Notes: generated by a model from the sequence alone, not told the origin. DNA of 64,000 nt from Cyclobacteriaceae bacterium (GCA_003565295.1 PXCO01000254.1:1-64000), one strand, 5' to 3'; counted from the stretch's first letter, positions 38,688 through 49,600 are shown. Translations and numbers: made by a program.

Positions 38688-39179
38688 TTATTCCTTAATG
38701 AAAGAGGAGAGCATCCAGTGGTGCAATTCCAAACTTTTGATAAAGGCAATCAACATGTCTTCAGTAGCAGTATCTCCTAGGTCGGCTACCTTAATAGCGC
38801 ATTCATTCATGGTGTCCACCAGGACCTGAAAATCCCTTAAGGTTTCTTCCACCATCTCTTTGGAACTCAAATCGGTGCCTACCTCCTTTATATCCGCATG
38901 GGAAAGATAATCCTTCATCAAGCTTAATGGCGTCATACCAAATACCCTGATCCTTTCGGCAACAAGGTCAATATTCGCAAAAGCCTCGTCGTATAGCTCT
39001 TCAAATTTATCATGGAGGTCAAAGAAGTCCCCACCAGTCACGTTCCAATGGAAATTCCTCAATTTTTGGTAATGCACATGATAGTTCGCCAACAACTTGT
39101 TGAGGGAGTCAACGATTTTTTCAGACTCATCCTTATTATACCCAAGTTTTTTAAAAACTCTTTTTTCTGATACGCTCAT
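38688..39179 (-). CDS. dps: Dps-family DNA starvation/stress ferritin-like protein
   Basis: NKLLANYHVHYQKLRNFHWNVTGGDFFDLHDKFEELYDEAFANIDLVAERIRVFG. Confidence 0.93.
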   Translation of the reverse strand: MSVSEKRVFKKLGYNKDESEKIVDSLNKLLANYHVHYQKLRNFHWNVTGGDFFDLHDKFEELYDEAFANIDLVAERIRVFGMTPLSLMKDYLSHADIKEVGTDLSSKEMVEETLRDFQVLVDTMNECAIKVADLGDTATEDMLIAFIKSLELHHWMLSSFIKE

Positions 39180-39427
39180 AGTGTAACCAGTTTATTTAGT
39201 TGTAAAATGAATAAAAGAAATAAACCTCTTCACAATGTAAGAGGATTTTCTATTTACATTAAATTGAATCATAAATGATGCCAATCCTTAACATCATATT
39301 CTTTTAAAAGAAACGAATAAACAGGTTTAAAGTTTAAGATTATGGCATACTTTAGGCAACTGGCAAAATAATCCTAAAATAACAGAGATTTTCAATAGGG
39401 AATTCCTAAAAACCTGCTTGTAGGTTG

Positions 39428-40456
39428 TTACCGATGAAAAACCATTTGCAAACTAAGCCTTAAGAGTTCTCCCATATTCTTGCACTGAAGGAATTGTTGG
39501 TTTTTGTAATGCCTGGCCAAATCCCGTGTTAAGGAGGCCGTATTTTCAGGAGTAGAGATCACGTCCAATTCCATAGCGGAAAGGATATCTTCTATTTCCT
39601 TCGTAGACGACTTAAGCCTGGTCGCAATCAGGGCCCTTTCCTCTCGTTGATATTGCGCCATGGATTCAGGGGTAATATGTTTGATGCCAAGCTGAATAAG
39701 GGCGTTGTTTTGCTTAAAATATTGAGGCAGATAAATCGACTTCTTTCCCTCATAGGATTGTTGGTCAAAATCTATGGCCCTAATCCTGTAATGAGTTTCC
39801 TCAAAGTCGGGAGTAACATCAATCACAAAATTGGAAGAGTGCATATCTCCCAGCAGCCTCACAAAACAACGCTCATTAAACTTCACAAACTCTTTGGCCA
39901 GCCTAATGGGATTGATCAAGGGGTCATGGATCTGTTGTTTCATAAACTGCTCCCCGGGAATACCTGCTATATGTTCCTCTATCAAGGAATCCTTGTACAC
40001 CAAATAACTAATCCTATTTGGGGAAAGCAAATGCTCCAACTCCAACCCATATACACGGGATGCGTCTGCATTTTTGATATAAAAATAATCAAAGTTGTCA
40101 TTAATCCGGTTTACGATCCTCACACGAAATGGCTGGGTGTTGCCGTAAATACATAGGTCAATCCGGTCTATGTATAAATGCTGCATCACACTCATGTCCC
40201 CATCAGCCTTTAATAGGGCATAAATCTTTTTTACCTTATAATGAATATCCGTCCTGTCGCTCTCATCGTAAAAAACGGTTTCCCAAAGCGTGTCATTCCC
40301 TTTAAAATCATATAGGGCTATGGAATTGCTATACCTCAACAAATCCTTGTAGTGAATGGGGATATCCACTTCCCTCCCATACTTCACCAGGTAAGCCCTA
40401 AGTTGCTCACTAATGGGGTATATGATCTTTTTTTTACTTATGACTGCCATAGGCAA
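39428..40456 (-). CDS. Uncharacterised protein with kinase-like (APH/HipA-type) C-terminal signature
   Basis: LIEEHIAGIPGEQF ... VRLLGDMHSSNFVIDV ... YRIRAIDFDQQSYEGKK resembles xxEyIpG, GDxHxxN and DFD kinase-fold motifs. Confidence 0.6.
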   Translation of the reverse strand: MPMAVISKKKIIYPISEQLRAYLVKYGREVDIPIHYKDLLRYSNSIALYDFKGNDTLWETVFYDESDRTDIHYKVKKIYALLKADGDMSVMQHLYIDRIDLCIYGNTQPFRVRIVNRINDNFDYFYIKNADASRVYGLELEHLLSPNRISYLVYKDSLIEEHIAGIPGEQFMKQQIHDPLINPIRLAKEFVKFNERCFVRLLGDMHSSNFVIDVTPDFEETHYRIRAIDFDQQSYEGKKSIYLPQYFKQNNALIQLGIKHITPESMAQYQREERALIATRLKSSTKEIEDILSAMELDVISTPENTASLTRDLARHYKNQQFLQCKNMGELLRLSLQMVFHR

Positions 40457-40461
40457 TTAGG

Positions 40462-40785
40462 CTAGCCTCTCTCGGTGATCATTTTCTCCTCCTTCTTCAG
40501 CTTCCTGTCAAAAAGGAAAGGGCCAAAAGGCAAGATTGCAGCAATCACCCCAAAGACGGCCTTTCTAAAGTCCCAACGTAATTTCCGGCTGGTGGGAAAA
40601 AGAACCAGCATGTAAACAATAAACAATACCCCATGTATCCATCCCACATAAGTTACCATTTTTGGCAACTCGAAAATCCACTTCAGGGGCATGGCAATAA
40701 ATATCAATACCAGCAAGGAAATACCCTCGGTTATACTTATTACCCTAAACCTATTCAATATGGCTAATCTTTCTTCTTGAGTCAT
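40462..40785 (-). CDS. DUF3817-like small membrane protein
   Basis: RFRVISITEGISLLVLIFIAMPLKWIFELPKMVTYVGWIHGVLFIVYMLVLF. Confidence 0.8.
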   Translation of the reverse strand: MTQEERLAILNRFRVISITEGISLLVLIFIAMPLKWIFELPKMVTYVGWIHGVLFIVYMLVLFPTSRKLRWDFRKAVFGVIAAILPFGPFLFDRKLKKEEKMITERG

Positions 40786-40791
40786 GAGTTT

Positions 40792-41352
40792 CTATTTAAT
40801 GTTAAATAACACTTGCAGGGATGTCCATAGTTTCTTTTTGAGGGGAATATTGTCAGTAAATTCATCTAACTCATCCGCATAAAAATACTCAGTGCTTTCT
40901 GCCTGGGAATATACTTCGTAGTTCTCTTTTCTCCATTGCATAAGGGGGTGATTTATTCTTCCAAATACCAGCACCTTATTAGGGGCTAGGCTCTCCAAAC
41001 TTTTTAGTCCAGTGCCTTCAAGTGCCTGCTCCGACACGAGTGCAATATCTCCAAGCGAACAACCTACCGCCTGTAGCACCTTCAATAGGAATTCGGTGTT
41101 TTGCTCCGATAGCCCCTTTCCTGTATAAATTACCAAAATACCCTTCTTGAACTCACCTTCATAGACCAGTGCTACCCGGTCTTCATCCGCATAATTCTCA
41201 CTAGGTTCTTCTACCAAAGCACTCTTTTGGTTTGCTTCAACTGTTAAGCCATGTTTTTCCATAAAACGGTTGGCCAAAATATGCTGAGATGATTCTTTGA
41301 CATCCACAATCAAGGGGTCAGTAATAAAAAGGCTGAGTTCTTTCAGGTTCAT
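40792..41352 (-). CDS. Hypothetical protein
   Basis: Open reading frame with ATG at 41352 (MNLKELSLFITDPLIVD...). No family confidently recognised. Confidence 0.6.
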   Translation of the reverse strand: MNLKELSLFITDPLIVDVKESSQHILANRFMEKHGLTVEANQKSALVEEPSENYADEDRVALVYEGEFKKGILVIYTGKGLSEQNTEFLLKVLQAVGCSLGDIALVSEQALEGTGLKSLESLAPNKVLVFGRINHPLMQWRKENYEVYSQAESTEYFYADELDEFTDNIPLKKKLWTSLQVLFNIK

Positions 41353-41495
41353 ACCATAAGGTTTAGAACGGATAATAATCAAAATTCTTTACATTTCACA
41401 AACTTACTCAGCTTCCGGGAAAATCAATACTATTGTGAGGCCCCCTACAAAAAAAAACGTCCCGAAGGAATACCTAAACTTCATCAGGTATATTT

Positions 41496-41650
41496 TCATT
41501 CCATACTTAATGCCCTAATAAAGTGTTCTACATATCCAACCTGGACCTTCCCCACCAGCCCTCGTTCGCCAATAATAAAAAATGAAGGATATCCACTTAC
41601 CCCATAGGTTTTTGCCACGTATCCTTAAGGAAATTTCTAAGATAGCTATC
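41496..41650 (-). pseudogene. C-terminal remnant of a thioredoxin/TlpA-like protein
   Basis: The minus strand reads GYVAKTYGVSGYPSFFIIGERGLVGKVQVGYVEHFIRALSME* (thioredoxin cis-Pro region). A frameshift/stop lies immediately upstream (SYLRNFLKD in another frame). Confidence 0.6.
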
Positions 41651-41811
41651 GGGGGGCCGTCCCAGTGTGTGACGATTTAGTTTTGCCCGGTTTCATGTTA
41701 AACATGGTTAAAATAATACACCAATTAAAAGATAGTCAATACTTTAAAAACACCAAAGAATTAGTTAATCTAAGTGGGATAGAATCATTTTCTAGGCCAA
41801 ATAATAAACCT

Positions 41812-41819
41812 TACCTTTG
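41812..41819 (+). promoter_or_regulatory. Candidate -7 element TACCTTTG for the FKBP gene
   Basis: TACCTTTG 19 nt upstream of ATG at 41838. Confidence 0.5.
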
Positions 41820-41837
41820 TAGAAGAAATTATCACTT

Positions 41838-42341
41838 ATGGATATCAATGAAAATACAGTAGTAGGGCTCACCTACGAACTGAAAGTAACGAATGAGGAA
41901 AAGGGAAGCGTTCCCTTTAGTGTAGAGGTAAGGGATCAGGAGGATCCTTTCTATTTTGTCTTTGGCAGTAGCGGTCTTCCGGCAAGGTTTGAGGAATTAC
42001 TTGAAGAAAAAAGTACTGGGGATACTTTTAACTTTACTCTTGAAATAGAGGATGCTTATGGCTATCCCGATGATGAACTAATCGTCACTGTACCAAAATC
42101 TCAGTTTTCCAATGATAAGGGCTTTAAGCCCGACATGCTCGAAGAAGGGAATTTTCTGCCTTTGATCGATGAGGAAGGTTATCCCATGCAGGCTAAAATC
42201 GTAAAAGACCTTGGTGAAGAATTGTTGCTGGATTTTAATCATCCCCTTGCCGGGATGAACCTGCACTTTGATGGGGAAGTACATTTAGTGAGAGAGGCGA
42301 CAGAGGAGGAATTGGCAAAGGGCTTTATTGGTGATTTTTAA
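41838..42341 (+). CDS. FKBP-type peptidyl-prolyl cis-trans isomerase (SlyD-like)
   Basis: VGLTYELKVT...FVFGSSGLPARFEELLEEKSTGDTFNFTLEIEDAYGYPDDELIVTVPKSQF; NHPLAGMNLHFDGEV. Confidence 0.93.
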   Translation: MDINENTVVGLTYELKVTNEEKGSVPFSVEVRDQEDPFYFVFGSSGLPARFEELLEEKSTGDTFNFTLEIEDAYGYPDDELIVTVPKSQFSNDKGFKPDMLEEGNFLPLIDEEGYPMQAKIVKDLGEELLLDFNHPLAGMNLHFDGEVHLVREATEEELAKGFIGDF

Positions 42342-42342
42342 T

Positions 42343-43314
42343 TCACTCCCCTAATTTCAATATTTCTTGAGTTGGGTAACTGATATATACGTTATCCCCT
42401 ACTTCGAAGGCTCTTGAGGGGTCTTCTGCCAACCATGATCCGCCAAATTCATGTAGTTTTAATTTGATAATGTTATGATTGGGAAGAAACCTGGCAAATA
42501 CCACCTGTGCCGGTATCCTGCCCTTTGCATTTTCTCTGTATAGCTTCAGCGCCCCTGGCCGTACATAATGGCCATTTCGAGATGGAATTTTGTTAATGGG
42601 ACTGAATAGGGCAGCAACATAAAAAGAGTTAGGATATTTATAGAGTTCGGCAGTAGTACCTACCTGTACAGGCTTACCCCTTCGCATCACGCAAAGATGC
42701 TCACTGATGGCAAGTGCATCCAGCAAATCATGGGTTACCAAGATCACCGTGGTGGATAGGCTTGCGAAGATTTCCCTTAGTTCTTCCAACAAATCCCTCT
42801 TTTGAATGGGGTCCAATTGACTAAAAGGCTCATCTAGCAACAATAGTTTTGGTTCAATGCTTAATGCCCTGGCTATGGCTACTTTCTGTTGCTGTCCGCC
42901 AGAGAGTTGCTTAGGTCGTCGGTCCTTCATCGGAAATAGCTTGAACAGCTTAAGCAGCGTATCCAACCTTTCCCTTGTATATTCCTTATCAAAAAGAAGC
43001 AGTGGTCTGGCAATATTCTCTTCTACAGTAGAATTGGGGTACAGTTGGAACTGCTGATGTACGAGCTGGATTTCCTCATATCCTGGCACCAATTTCTCAT
43101 CAGGTCCTAGGATTTTCTCTCCCTGGACCATGATCGTCCCGCTATCCAAACTTTCCAGCCCAGCAATGGCCCTCAAGAGCGTACTCTTTCCGGAACCGCT
43201 TTCACCAATTATGCATAAGACTTGTCCTTTTTCCAAGGAAAGCTTAAAATTATCCAAAGCCTTGGTCCCATGCTCAAAGGACTTGATGATCTGATTTACC
43301 TCTAAAATACACAT
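42343..43314 (-). CDS. ABC transporter ATP-binding protein (orphan; polyamine/sulfate-like with C-terminal extension)
   Basis: GESGSGKST, LSGGQQQKVAIARALSIEPKLLLLDEPFSQLDP, C-terminal TOBE-like region. Confidence 0.9.
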   Translation of the reverse strand: MCILEVNQIIKSFEHGTKALDNFKLSLEKGQVLCIIGESGSGKSTLLRAIAGLESLDSGTIMVQGEKILGPDEKLVPGYEEIQLVHQQFQLYPNSTVEENIARPLLLFDKEYTRERLDTLLKLFKLFPMKDRRPKQLSGGQQQKVAIARALSIEPKLLLLDEPFSQLDPIQKRDLLEELREIFASLSTTVILVTHDLLDALAISEHLCVMRRGKPVQVGTTAELYKYPNSFYVAALFSPINKIPSRNGHYVRPGALKLYRENAKGRIPAQVVFARFLPNHNIIKLKLHEFGGSWLAEDPSRAFEVGDNVYISYPTQEILKLGE

Positions 43315-43661
43315 TAGCTTAAGCTCTCCCTAACCTTTTTGGGCAAACTATTCAGGACCAATTCATACGAATGGTCCACCCACTCCAATATAAGATGATC
43401 CGGAATACTCCCATCAAAGCTTACAGTGCTCCAGTGCTTTTTGTTCATATGGTAACCGGGGATTACACCGTCATAGCTCTCCCTCAAATCCTGGGCACGC
43501 TCAGGTTCACACTTTAGGTTTACACTCTCAAACTTCAACATATCTATAATGGCAAAGATTTTACCACCCACCTTAAAACAAAGGGTGTCCTCATCAAATG
43601 GGGTGGTCTCGGTGGCTCCTGCCTTCCCCAGACAGTATTTCCTAAAAAATTCTATGTCCAT
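43314..43661 (-). CDS. MmcQ/YjbR-family DNA-binding protein
   Basis: IEFFRKYCLGKAGATETTPFDEDTLCFKVGGKIFAIIDM...VIPGYHMNKKHWSTV. Confidence 0.9.
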   Translation of the reverse strand: MDIEFFRKYCLGKAGATETTPFDEDTLCFKVGGKIFAIIDMLKFESVNLKCEPERAQDLRESYDGVIPGYHMNKKHWSTVSFDGSIPDHLILEWVDHSYELVLNSLPKKVRESLS

Positions 43662-43684
43662 TCGAGTGTTCTTTCAATCATGGC

Positions 43685-43873
43685 TTATGCCAGTCGTTTG
43701 ATCAGCCAGACAATGATGGCAAATAAAAACATGAGGATGGAAATCTTATTGATTCCATGCATCATCCTCAGGTTGAAATTAGTTTTTTTGTCGGGGTCGG
43801 GTTTTTGAAAAACCCGGATGAAATAGTTTCCCACTTCCCCCAGTTGAAAAAACTCTTTGATCTTGTTAGCCAT
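43685..43873 (-). CDS. Small membrane protein (DUF6728-like)
   Basis: KIKEFFQLGEVGNYFIRVFQKPDPDKKTNFNLRMMHGINKISILMFLFAIIVWLIKRL. Confidence 0.65.
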   Translation of the reverse strand: MANKIKEFFQLGEVGNYFIRVFQKPDPDKKTNFNLRMMHGINKISILMFLFAIIVWLIKRLA

Positions 43874-43891
43874 AATATTTTTGATTATTTC

Positions 43892-45877
43892 TTATTCTAC
43901 TTTTTCAGGCTCTATCCACTGTCCATCCTGACGTATGATATCAATTAACTCGTCCACCGCTTTTTCGGAAGGCACAGATCTTTTCACCACTTCCTTACCC
44001 TTATATAGGGTGATCTTGCCTTTTCCAGAGCCTACATATCCATAATCAGCATCGGCCATCTCACCGGGACCATTTACGATACAACCCATAATGCCAATTT
44101 TCACGCCTTTTAAATGATCGGTTCTCTTCCGAATCATAGCAGTGGTTTCCTGAAGGTCAAACAAGGTCCTTCCACATGAGGGGCAGCTTATGTATTCCGT
44201 CTTGGACATTCTCGTCCTGGCGGCTTGTAAAACCCCAAAACTAACTGAGTTATGAAGTTTTACCCTTTCGAAGAGCGCATCCCTTTTCTCCAATTCTAAT
44301 TTGTCCAAGCCTAATAAAATGCCGTCACCCAACCCATCCACCAACAAGCCCCCTGCATCTGTTGCGGGGTAAAGCATCATTTTATCCTGGTGTTGTTCCG
44401 GGTATTCCAATTTAATGACCACCGGCAATTTGATTTCCTCCTGAATCAACCGTACAAATGCCCTTCTTAGCGCAGGCATTGTATGTGCATTATCCGTGGA
44501 TAAGACAAGCACGGTATCCTTACGGTTTTTTACTAACTGAATCGCTTCCTCGATGGCTACATCTTTGACAAATAGAAAGTTCAAGTCAGCATGAAAATGT
44601 CTGGAACTGCTGTAACTACTAAGGTCAAAGGCCGGGAACTTATTTTTCCTGTCCTCTGACTTCCACCAAAGTTCCCTATCCAGGATCTCCCTTACCCCAT
44701 TGGGTAGCATAAATGATATAGGAAACCGACCTGTGTACACATAATCACACCCAAGGTCGTTCATTTTCCATTTGTCCAACTCCGGCAAGTAGAAATGCCC
44801 CACATTCCTCATTTCCTTATCTGTGATGCCATTTACTTTACTTAGGTCTGTAATCACCCTCGGGACATTTCCATCACCAAAATTGCCTACCTCCAACACC
44901 TTTCTCTTATGGTATTCAAAGGGGTTTAAAGGGTACCTGCTGATTTCTGGAATAGCCTTGTGACCAGCCCTGTCAGCATACCGGTCGATTAAGGCCTTCA
45001 CAACTGGAGCTTCAAATTCAGGGTCTTCTGTAAGCGACACACGTACAGTATCGCCAAGTCCATCCTCTAACAAGGTGCCAATTCCCACGGCGGATTTCAC
45101 CCTGCCATCCTCCCCTTCACCTGCCTCTGTCACTCCCAGGTGCAGTGGATAAGGCCTAAAATTTCCTTCTTCCAACTTCTGAACCAACAAGCGGTAAGCC
45201 TGAACCATTACCTGGGTATTGGAGGACTTCATGGAAATTACGATATCGTGGTAATTTTCGTCCTCACAAATTCTAAGGAATTCTAGGGCGGATTCCACCA
45301 TTCCCAGAGGGGTATCTCCATACCTACTCATGATCCTATCAGAAAGGGACCCATGGTTTGTGCCAATTCTCATGGCCGTCCCATATTCTTTACATATCTT
45401 CACCAGAGGTAGAAAGCGTTCCCTTATACGTTCTAGCTCCGCTTGGTAACTTTCATCGGTATATTCTATTACTTCAAATTTTTTCTTGTCCGCATAGTTA
45501 CCCGGGTTGATCCTTACCTTTTCCACAATTCTGGCCGCCACCTCTGCGGCATTCGGCGTAAAATGTATATCGGCTACCAAAGGGGCATTATACCCCCTTT
45601 CCCGGAGTCCTTCCTTAATATTCTTGAGATTTTCCGCCTCTTTGATACTTGGAGCTGTGATCCTCACCAGTTGACAGCCACCCTCTATCATTCTTATACT
45701 TTGAGCGATGGAGCCCTCTGTGTCCATGGTGTCCACGGTAGTCATGGATTGAATCACGATGGGGTGGTCACCACCTATCCAAACGTCCCCTATCTGTACG
45801 GGTAAAGTCTTCCTTCTGGAATAGGTGGTCAGGCTATTGCAATAATTTATTTTTTCAATAAGTGTGTTAATTTCCAT
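43892..45877 (-). CDS. ispG: 4-hydroxy-3-methylbut-2-en-1-yl diphosphate synthase (long bacteroidete-type)
   Basis: RKTLPVQIGDVWIGGDHPIVIQSMTTVDTMDTEG; EYISCPSCGRTLFDLQ; IMGCIVNGPGEMADADYGYVGSG. 661 aa with insertion domain. Confidence 0.97.
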   Translation of the reverse strand: MEINTLIEKINYCNSLTTYSRRKTLPVQIGDVWIGGDHPIVIQSMTTVDTMDTEGSIAQSIRMIEGGCQLVRITAPSIKEAENLKNIKEGLRERGYNAPLVADIHFTPNAAEVAARIVEKVRINPGNYADKKKFEVIEYTDESYQAELERIRERFLPLVKICKEYGTAMRIGTNHGSLSDRIMSRYGDTPLGMVESALEFLRICEDENYHDIVISMKSSNTQVMVQAYRLLVQKLEEGNFRPYPLHLGVTEAGEGEDGRVKSAVGIGTLLEDGLGDTVRVSLTEDPEFEAPVVKALIDRYADRAGHKAIPEISRYPLNPFEYHKRKVLEVGNFGDGNVPRVITDLSKVNGITDKEMRNVGHFYLPELDKWKMNDLGCDYVYTGRFPISFMLPNGVREILDRELWWKSEDRKNKFPAFDLSSYSSSRHFHADLNFLFVKDVAIEEAIQLVKNRKDTVLVLSTDNAHTMPALRRAFVRLIQEEIKLPVVIKLEYPEQHQDKMMLYPATDAGGLLVDGLGDGILLGLDKLELEKRDALFERVKLHNSVSFGVLQAARTRMSKTEYISCPSCGRTLFDLQETTAMIRKRTDHLKGVKIGIMGCIVNGPGEMADADYGYVGSGKGKITLYKGKEVVKRSVPSEKAVDELIDIIRQDGQWIEPEKVE

Positions 45878-45878
45878 A

Positions 45879-46583
45879 TCAGATATCTCCTAATTGGGGA
45901 CGAATCACTATCTCTTCAACAACGGATTGGGGTGAAAGGTTGTAGGCAGACCAAACAGATTCTGCCACATCCGTGGGTTTCATGAATCTTTCTTCCGGAA
46001 TATCCACTCCCGCCCAACTGGCCGTATAGGTAGCTCCGGGCAGCACTGAGGTCACTTTGACATTGTAAGGGAGCAACTCCTGTCTTAGGCATTTTGTAAA
46101 TCCCAGCATGGCCCATTTGGAAATGGCATAGCTCCCCCCATTTGGATAAGCCGTAAGTCCAGCTACCGAACCTATAGAAAAGATGTGCCCGCCTTTTCTA
46201 GCAATAAATTCATCCGTAAATGCCCTTGTCAAGTAATATGCGGAAAACAAATTGGTGTGCATGGTAAGCTCAAAATTCTCCTCTGGTTCACTATGTATGG
46301 CCCCCGGCAAAAATACCCCCGTATTATTGATCAACACATCCGGGATGCTTATTCCCTTTACAAATTGCGCAAATGCCTTAACCGCATTTTTATCTGAAAG
46401 ATCCACTGCTTGATAGGATACAGCGCAGGAGGGATAGGAAGCTTTTATTTCATCTTCCAACGCCTTAAGATCTTTCTCATTCCTTGAACAGGTGATGATA
46501 TCAAACCCCTCTTTGGCAAACCTCATATTGATTGATTTTCCAATCCCCTTGGTTCCACCTGTCACCAATATTGTCTTAGACAT
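45879..46583 (-). CDS. SDR-family oxidoreductase
   Basis: ILVTGGTKGIGKSINMRFAKEG; VLINNTGVF; YAISKWAMLGFTKCL. Confidence 0.93.
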   Translation of the reverse strand: MSKTILVTGGTKGIGKSINMRFAKEGFDIITCSRNEKDLKALEDEIKASYPSCAVSYQAVDLSDKNAVKAFAQFVKGISIPDVLINNTGVFLPGAIHSEPEENFELTMHTNLFSAYYLTRAFTDEFIARKGGHIFSIGSVAGLTAYPNGGSYAISKWAMLGFTKCLRQELLPYNVKVTSVLPGATYTASWAGVDIPEERFMKPTDVAESVWSAYNLSPQSVVEEIVIRPQLGDI

Positions 46584-46659
46584 TTGTTTGTGTTTTAACT
46601 ATTAGTACAACAACTATCTCCAGCTTACAAAGTTACGGGAATTCCTGATTTTTACCCCA

Positions 46660-49600
46660 TTAAAATAATGCCGAAACTTGCATACGTCCTGTATGTACAA
46701 CCCTGTTTAGCCCCTGAGAATTCCTCCCCTCATATACCATAGTGAGCTGTAGTCCCTCTCCTATTTTCTGAAGCCAATTGATATTCCAAATGTAATTGTT
46801 GCCAATGGTCAATGCCTGAAGCATCTCATAACCGGTGGGGCTGTTGGGCTGGCCATTATAGGCTATATAGGTGTATTTCAGTTGGGTATTAAGTGTAGTT
46901 TTTATGGCTTTTGCAAATCTAATGTTCACACCTGCCTGATGATGTTTGGCCTGCTCCTTCATTTCAGTATTGAAGAGGTTGTCTTTGTGGGTGAATTGGT
47001 ACTGAAATGAAGCCCTGAAAAAGCTGGATGGCTGAAGGGCCAACTCTGGGCCTAATCCTCTTTGCAGGATAAGGTAGTTTCTGTTCTCCAAAAAGTCCGA
47101 ACTAGATTGTCGAATCCCCTTATTCAACATTACCTGAAGGTTTATGTGTTGGGTTAGATTGTATCTGGTATTTAAACGCCAATCCTCTTGGTACAGATCC
47201 TCAAATCCCCCGGTGAGCAGTTGTTTATGCTGGCTCTCAAATAAGGACAGGTCGAATCCGTATTTTGCAGAAGAACGATTAAAGAAAAACGTGGAGCGGA
47301 AAGTACTTCGGGCAGAAACCAAATCTTTATCATTTATCCCCTTTGTAACGGGACTTAGTCTTTCCATTAATCCAGCTGAGGTCACTTTTTTTTCCACGTT
47401 CCAATTGGTGTTATTGGAAAAGCGGCTAAGAAAACGCTTCACCCCCTTTTCTTTCTTCCATTCATCAGGAAATTTGGCGTTTAGCCTGTAATTGAAGATA
47501 GTGGTATAAGCCTGGATATAATCGTCCGTTGGAACGAAAACCTTTATGTAGTTTTTTTCTTCGGGATTGACGGCTATATAGAATTCGTTCAATTGCTGAA
47601 CACCGTCACCGTTATCGTCTCTCCAAGTATGTGTCCCTTCACCCGTGGGAACCGGGAGGAATACAAATTCCCTGCGGAGTTCCCTGCCATTGCCCAGGGC
47701 ATAGCTAAGCTCATTTCTAAGGTTATTATCTGCCAGGTTACCAAAATAATCTAATTTGCCCATCACAGTCAATTCTTCAGGCAATTCTCTCATCAAGTGC
47801 TCCAACCGCCTATAGGTGAATGTAGTCTTCAGGTCATGGTTTCCCATGGCCTTCTGAAACCCATATTGATTGGTAAATGCACGGGTTTCTGGAGTCAATT
47901 GCCCCCCCACAGGAAACTGATCTTCCCGCCAGGCCGCATTCACAAAGAAACTGTAATCCAGGGTGTCGTTTGATTTTAAAAAAAAATGATGCTCCAAAAA
48001 ATTCATGGCGGTATTCACCACTGAATCTGTTTCAGCTAACCTTATCTCGTTTCTGTCCACCATAAGTTTATAACCGGGTTCAAGGATTTTTGAACGATAG
48101 CTTAACTCCCCATTATACCTCACCCATTGGTTATTCAGCGGCCCCACCTCACTATTCAATGCAAACCAATCATTCCTAAACCTCCACCTTTTCCCAAGAA
48201 GTTGATGAAGTTTAGCCGATTGTTGTATCCCGGAAAGGACCTCTCCCCTATTTCGGATATTCGCAGTATAAGAGAGTAGATTGTCAGCATCCTTCCTCAT
48301 CTCCAGATGTGCTGTGCCAATGCGTTCTATTTGGGCATTTTGCGAGTTCTCCGGATTCAGCCCCCAGTCCCTGTCAAATTCTATATAGCGCATCCTGTCT
48401 ATAAAGGAGAAGTGTGAAGAATTGTATTCTAACTCTACCTGACTGTTGAATACATATTTATCCAAACCTTTGAATTCCCTATTTTCACTTACTATACCAG
48501 ACTTGAGGGCATAACCTGTATTATTTTGATTTTCCAGGCTAGAAAATAGGTTTTGGTCTTGATTTGAAAATGCCACTTCTGCGAATACTGATTCATGGGA
48601 ACTAAGTTTCACCCTGCTACCTGCGGTTACCATTTCCTTTTTGGTGGGGACAGGAAGGGGTGACTTTATGGAAAACTTCCCTTGGGGTATGCCATTTATC
48701 CTAGGCACAAATTCATATACCACCCCATTGGCCAATTGTTGTCGTCTTCTGTAGTCTCCTGAGCCGGTTTCTATAAAGTTGATGGCAAAAAAGGCCTTCT
48801 CAGGGTCTGTGGAATATTCATAGTATTCCACCCATTCCTCAGCATTGTTTCTTTCTCTTACTTTTTTATATAAAATCCGGTTGGGGTCAAAGGGCACACT
48901 ATCCACTCTTGGCACTGCGGCCATTTCTGTCTGATTTCCCACACTGGCCAACAGTTGCTTATCCCTGTCCGAGAGTTCTACAAATAGGGGTCGGTTTCTA
49001 TCATCCTGCTCCCTATAATAATTGAAATAAAAACTTACCTTTTCGGATTCCTGGATGTGGTTGGCAGTGAGAATGGACCTGGAAAAATTTCTTTCTGCAT
49101 ATTCAAAATCCACCCTTACCCTTGAGTACTGGGTAATCACCACGTTTGGGGTAAATGTAATTTCCCCTTGATTATAGTCTATCACATAATCCTGGTTAAA
49201 ACCTCTCTTTAACTGCTTGCCGTCTAGAAACACCTTTTCAGAATTGGCCAAAATGATCACGAAACGTTCATTGCCAGGCCCCCTTACCCTGTAGGGGCCT
49301 AAAACACCCTCTAATACCTCCAGGGGCATGGAGGCAAATTTACCCTTCGCAATGGAAAAAGCAGCCTGGCTGCTAGCCTTCCAATTCCCGTTCATGGGAT
49401 AGTCGGTCGTGAACTGTAACCCTTGCACATTTTTGTAATACCTTAAAAACTCGGAATGCCTTTGGCGCAGCACCACATCACCTGCAGACAAATTAAATTT
49501 GTCATTATAAAGCTCCACCAGTACATTGTCAAAATCCTGGATTTGTTGTGTATTGCCTTCCGGCTGAAATGGTACGTTTTGATCGGTAATACTGGCTTTT

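Noticed and set aside
39428-40785. HipA-like toxin with an adjacent antitoxin
   Set aside because: The neighbouring gene is a DUF3817-like membrane protein and no HipB/Xre-type HTH gene is nearby, so a toxin-antitoxin reading is not supported.
41645-41685. cccagtgtgtgacga as a fragment of the dispersed repeat
   Set aside because: About 12 nt shared with copy B (ccagtgtgtgac) is suggestive but too short without the flanking blocks.
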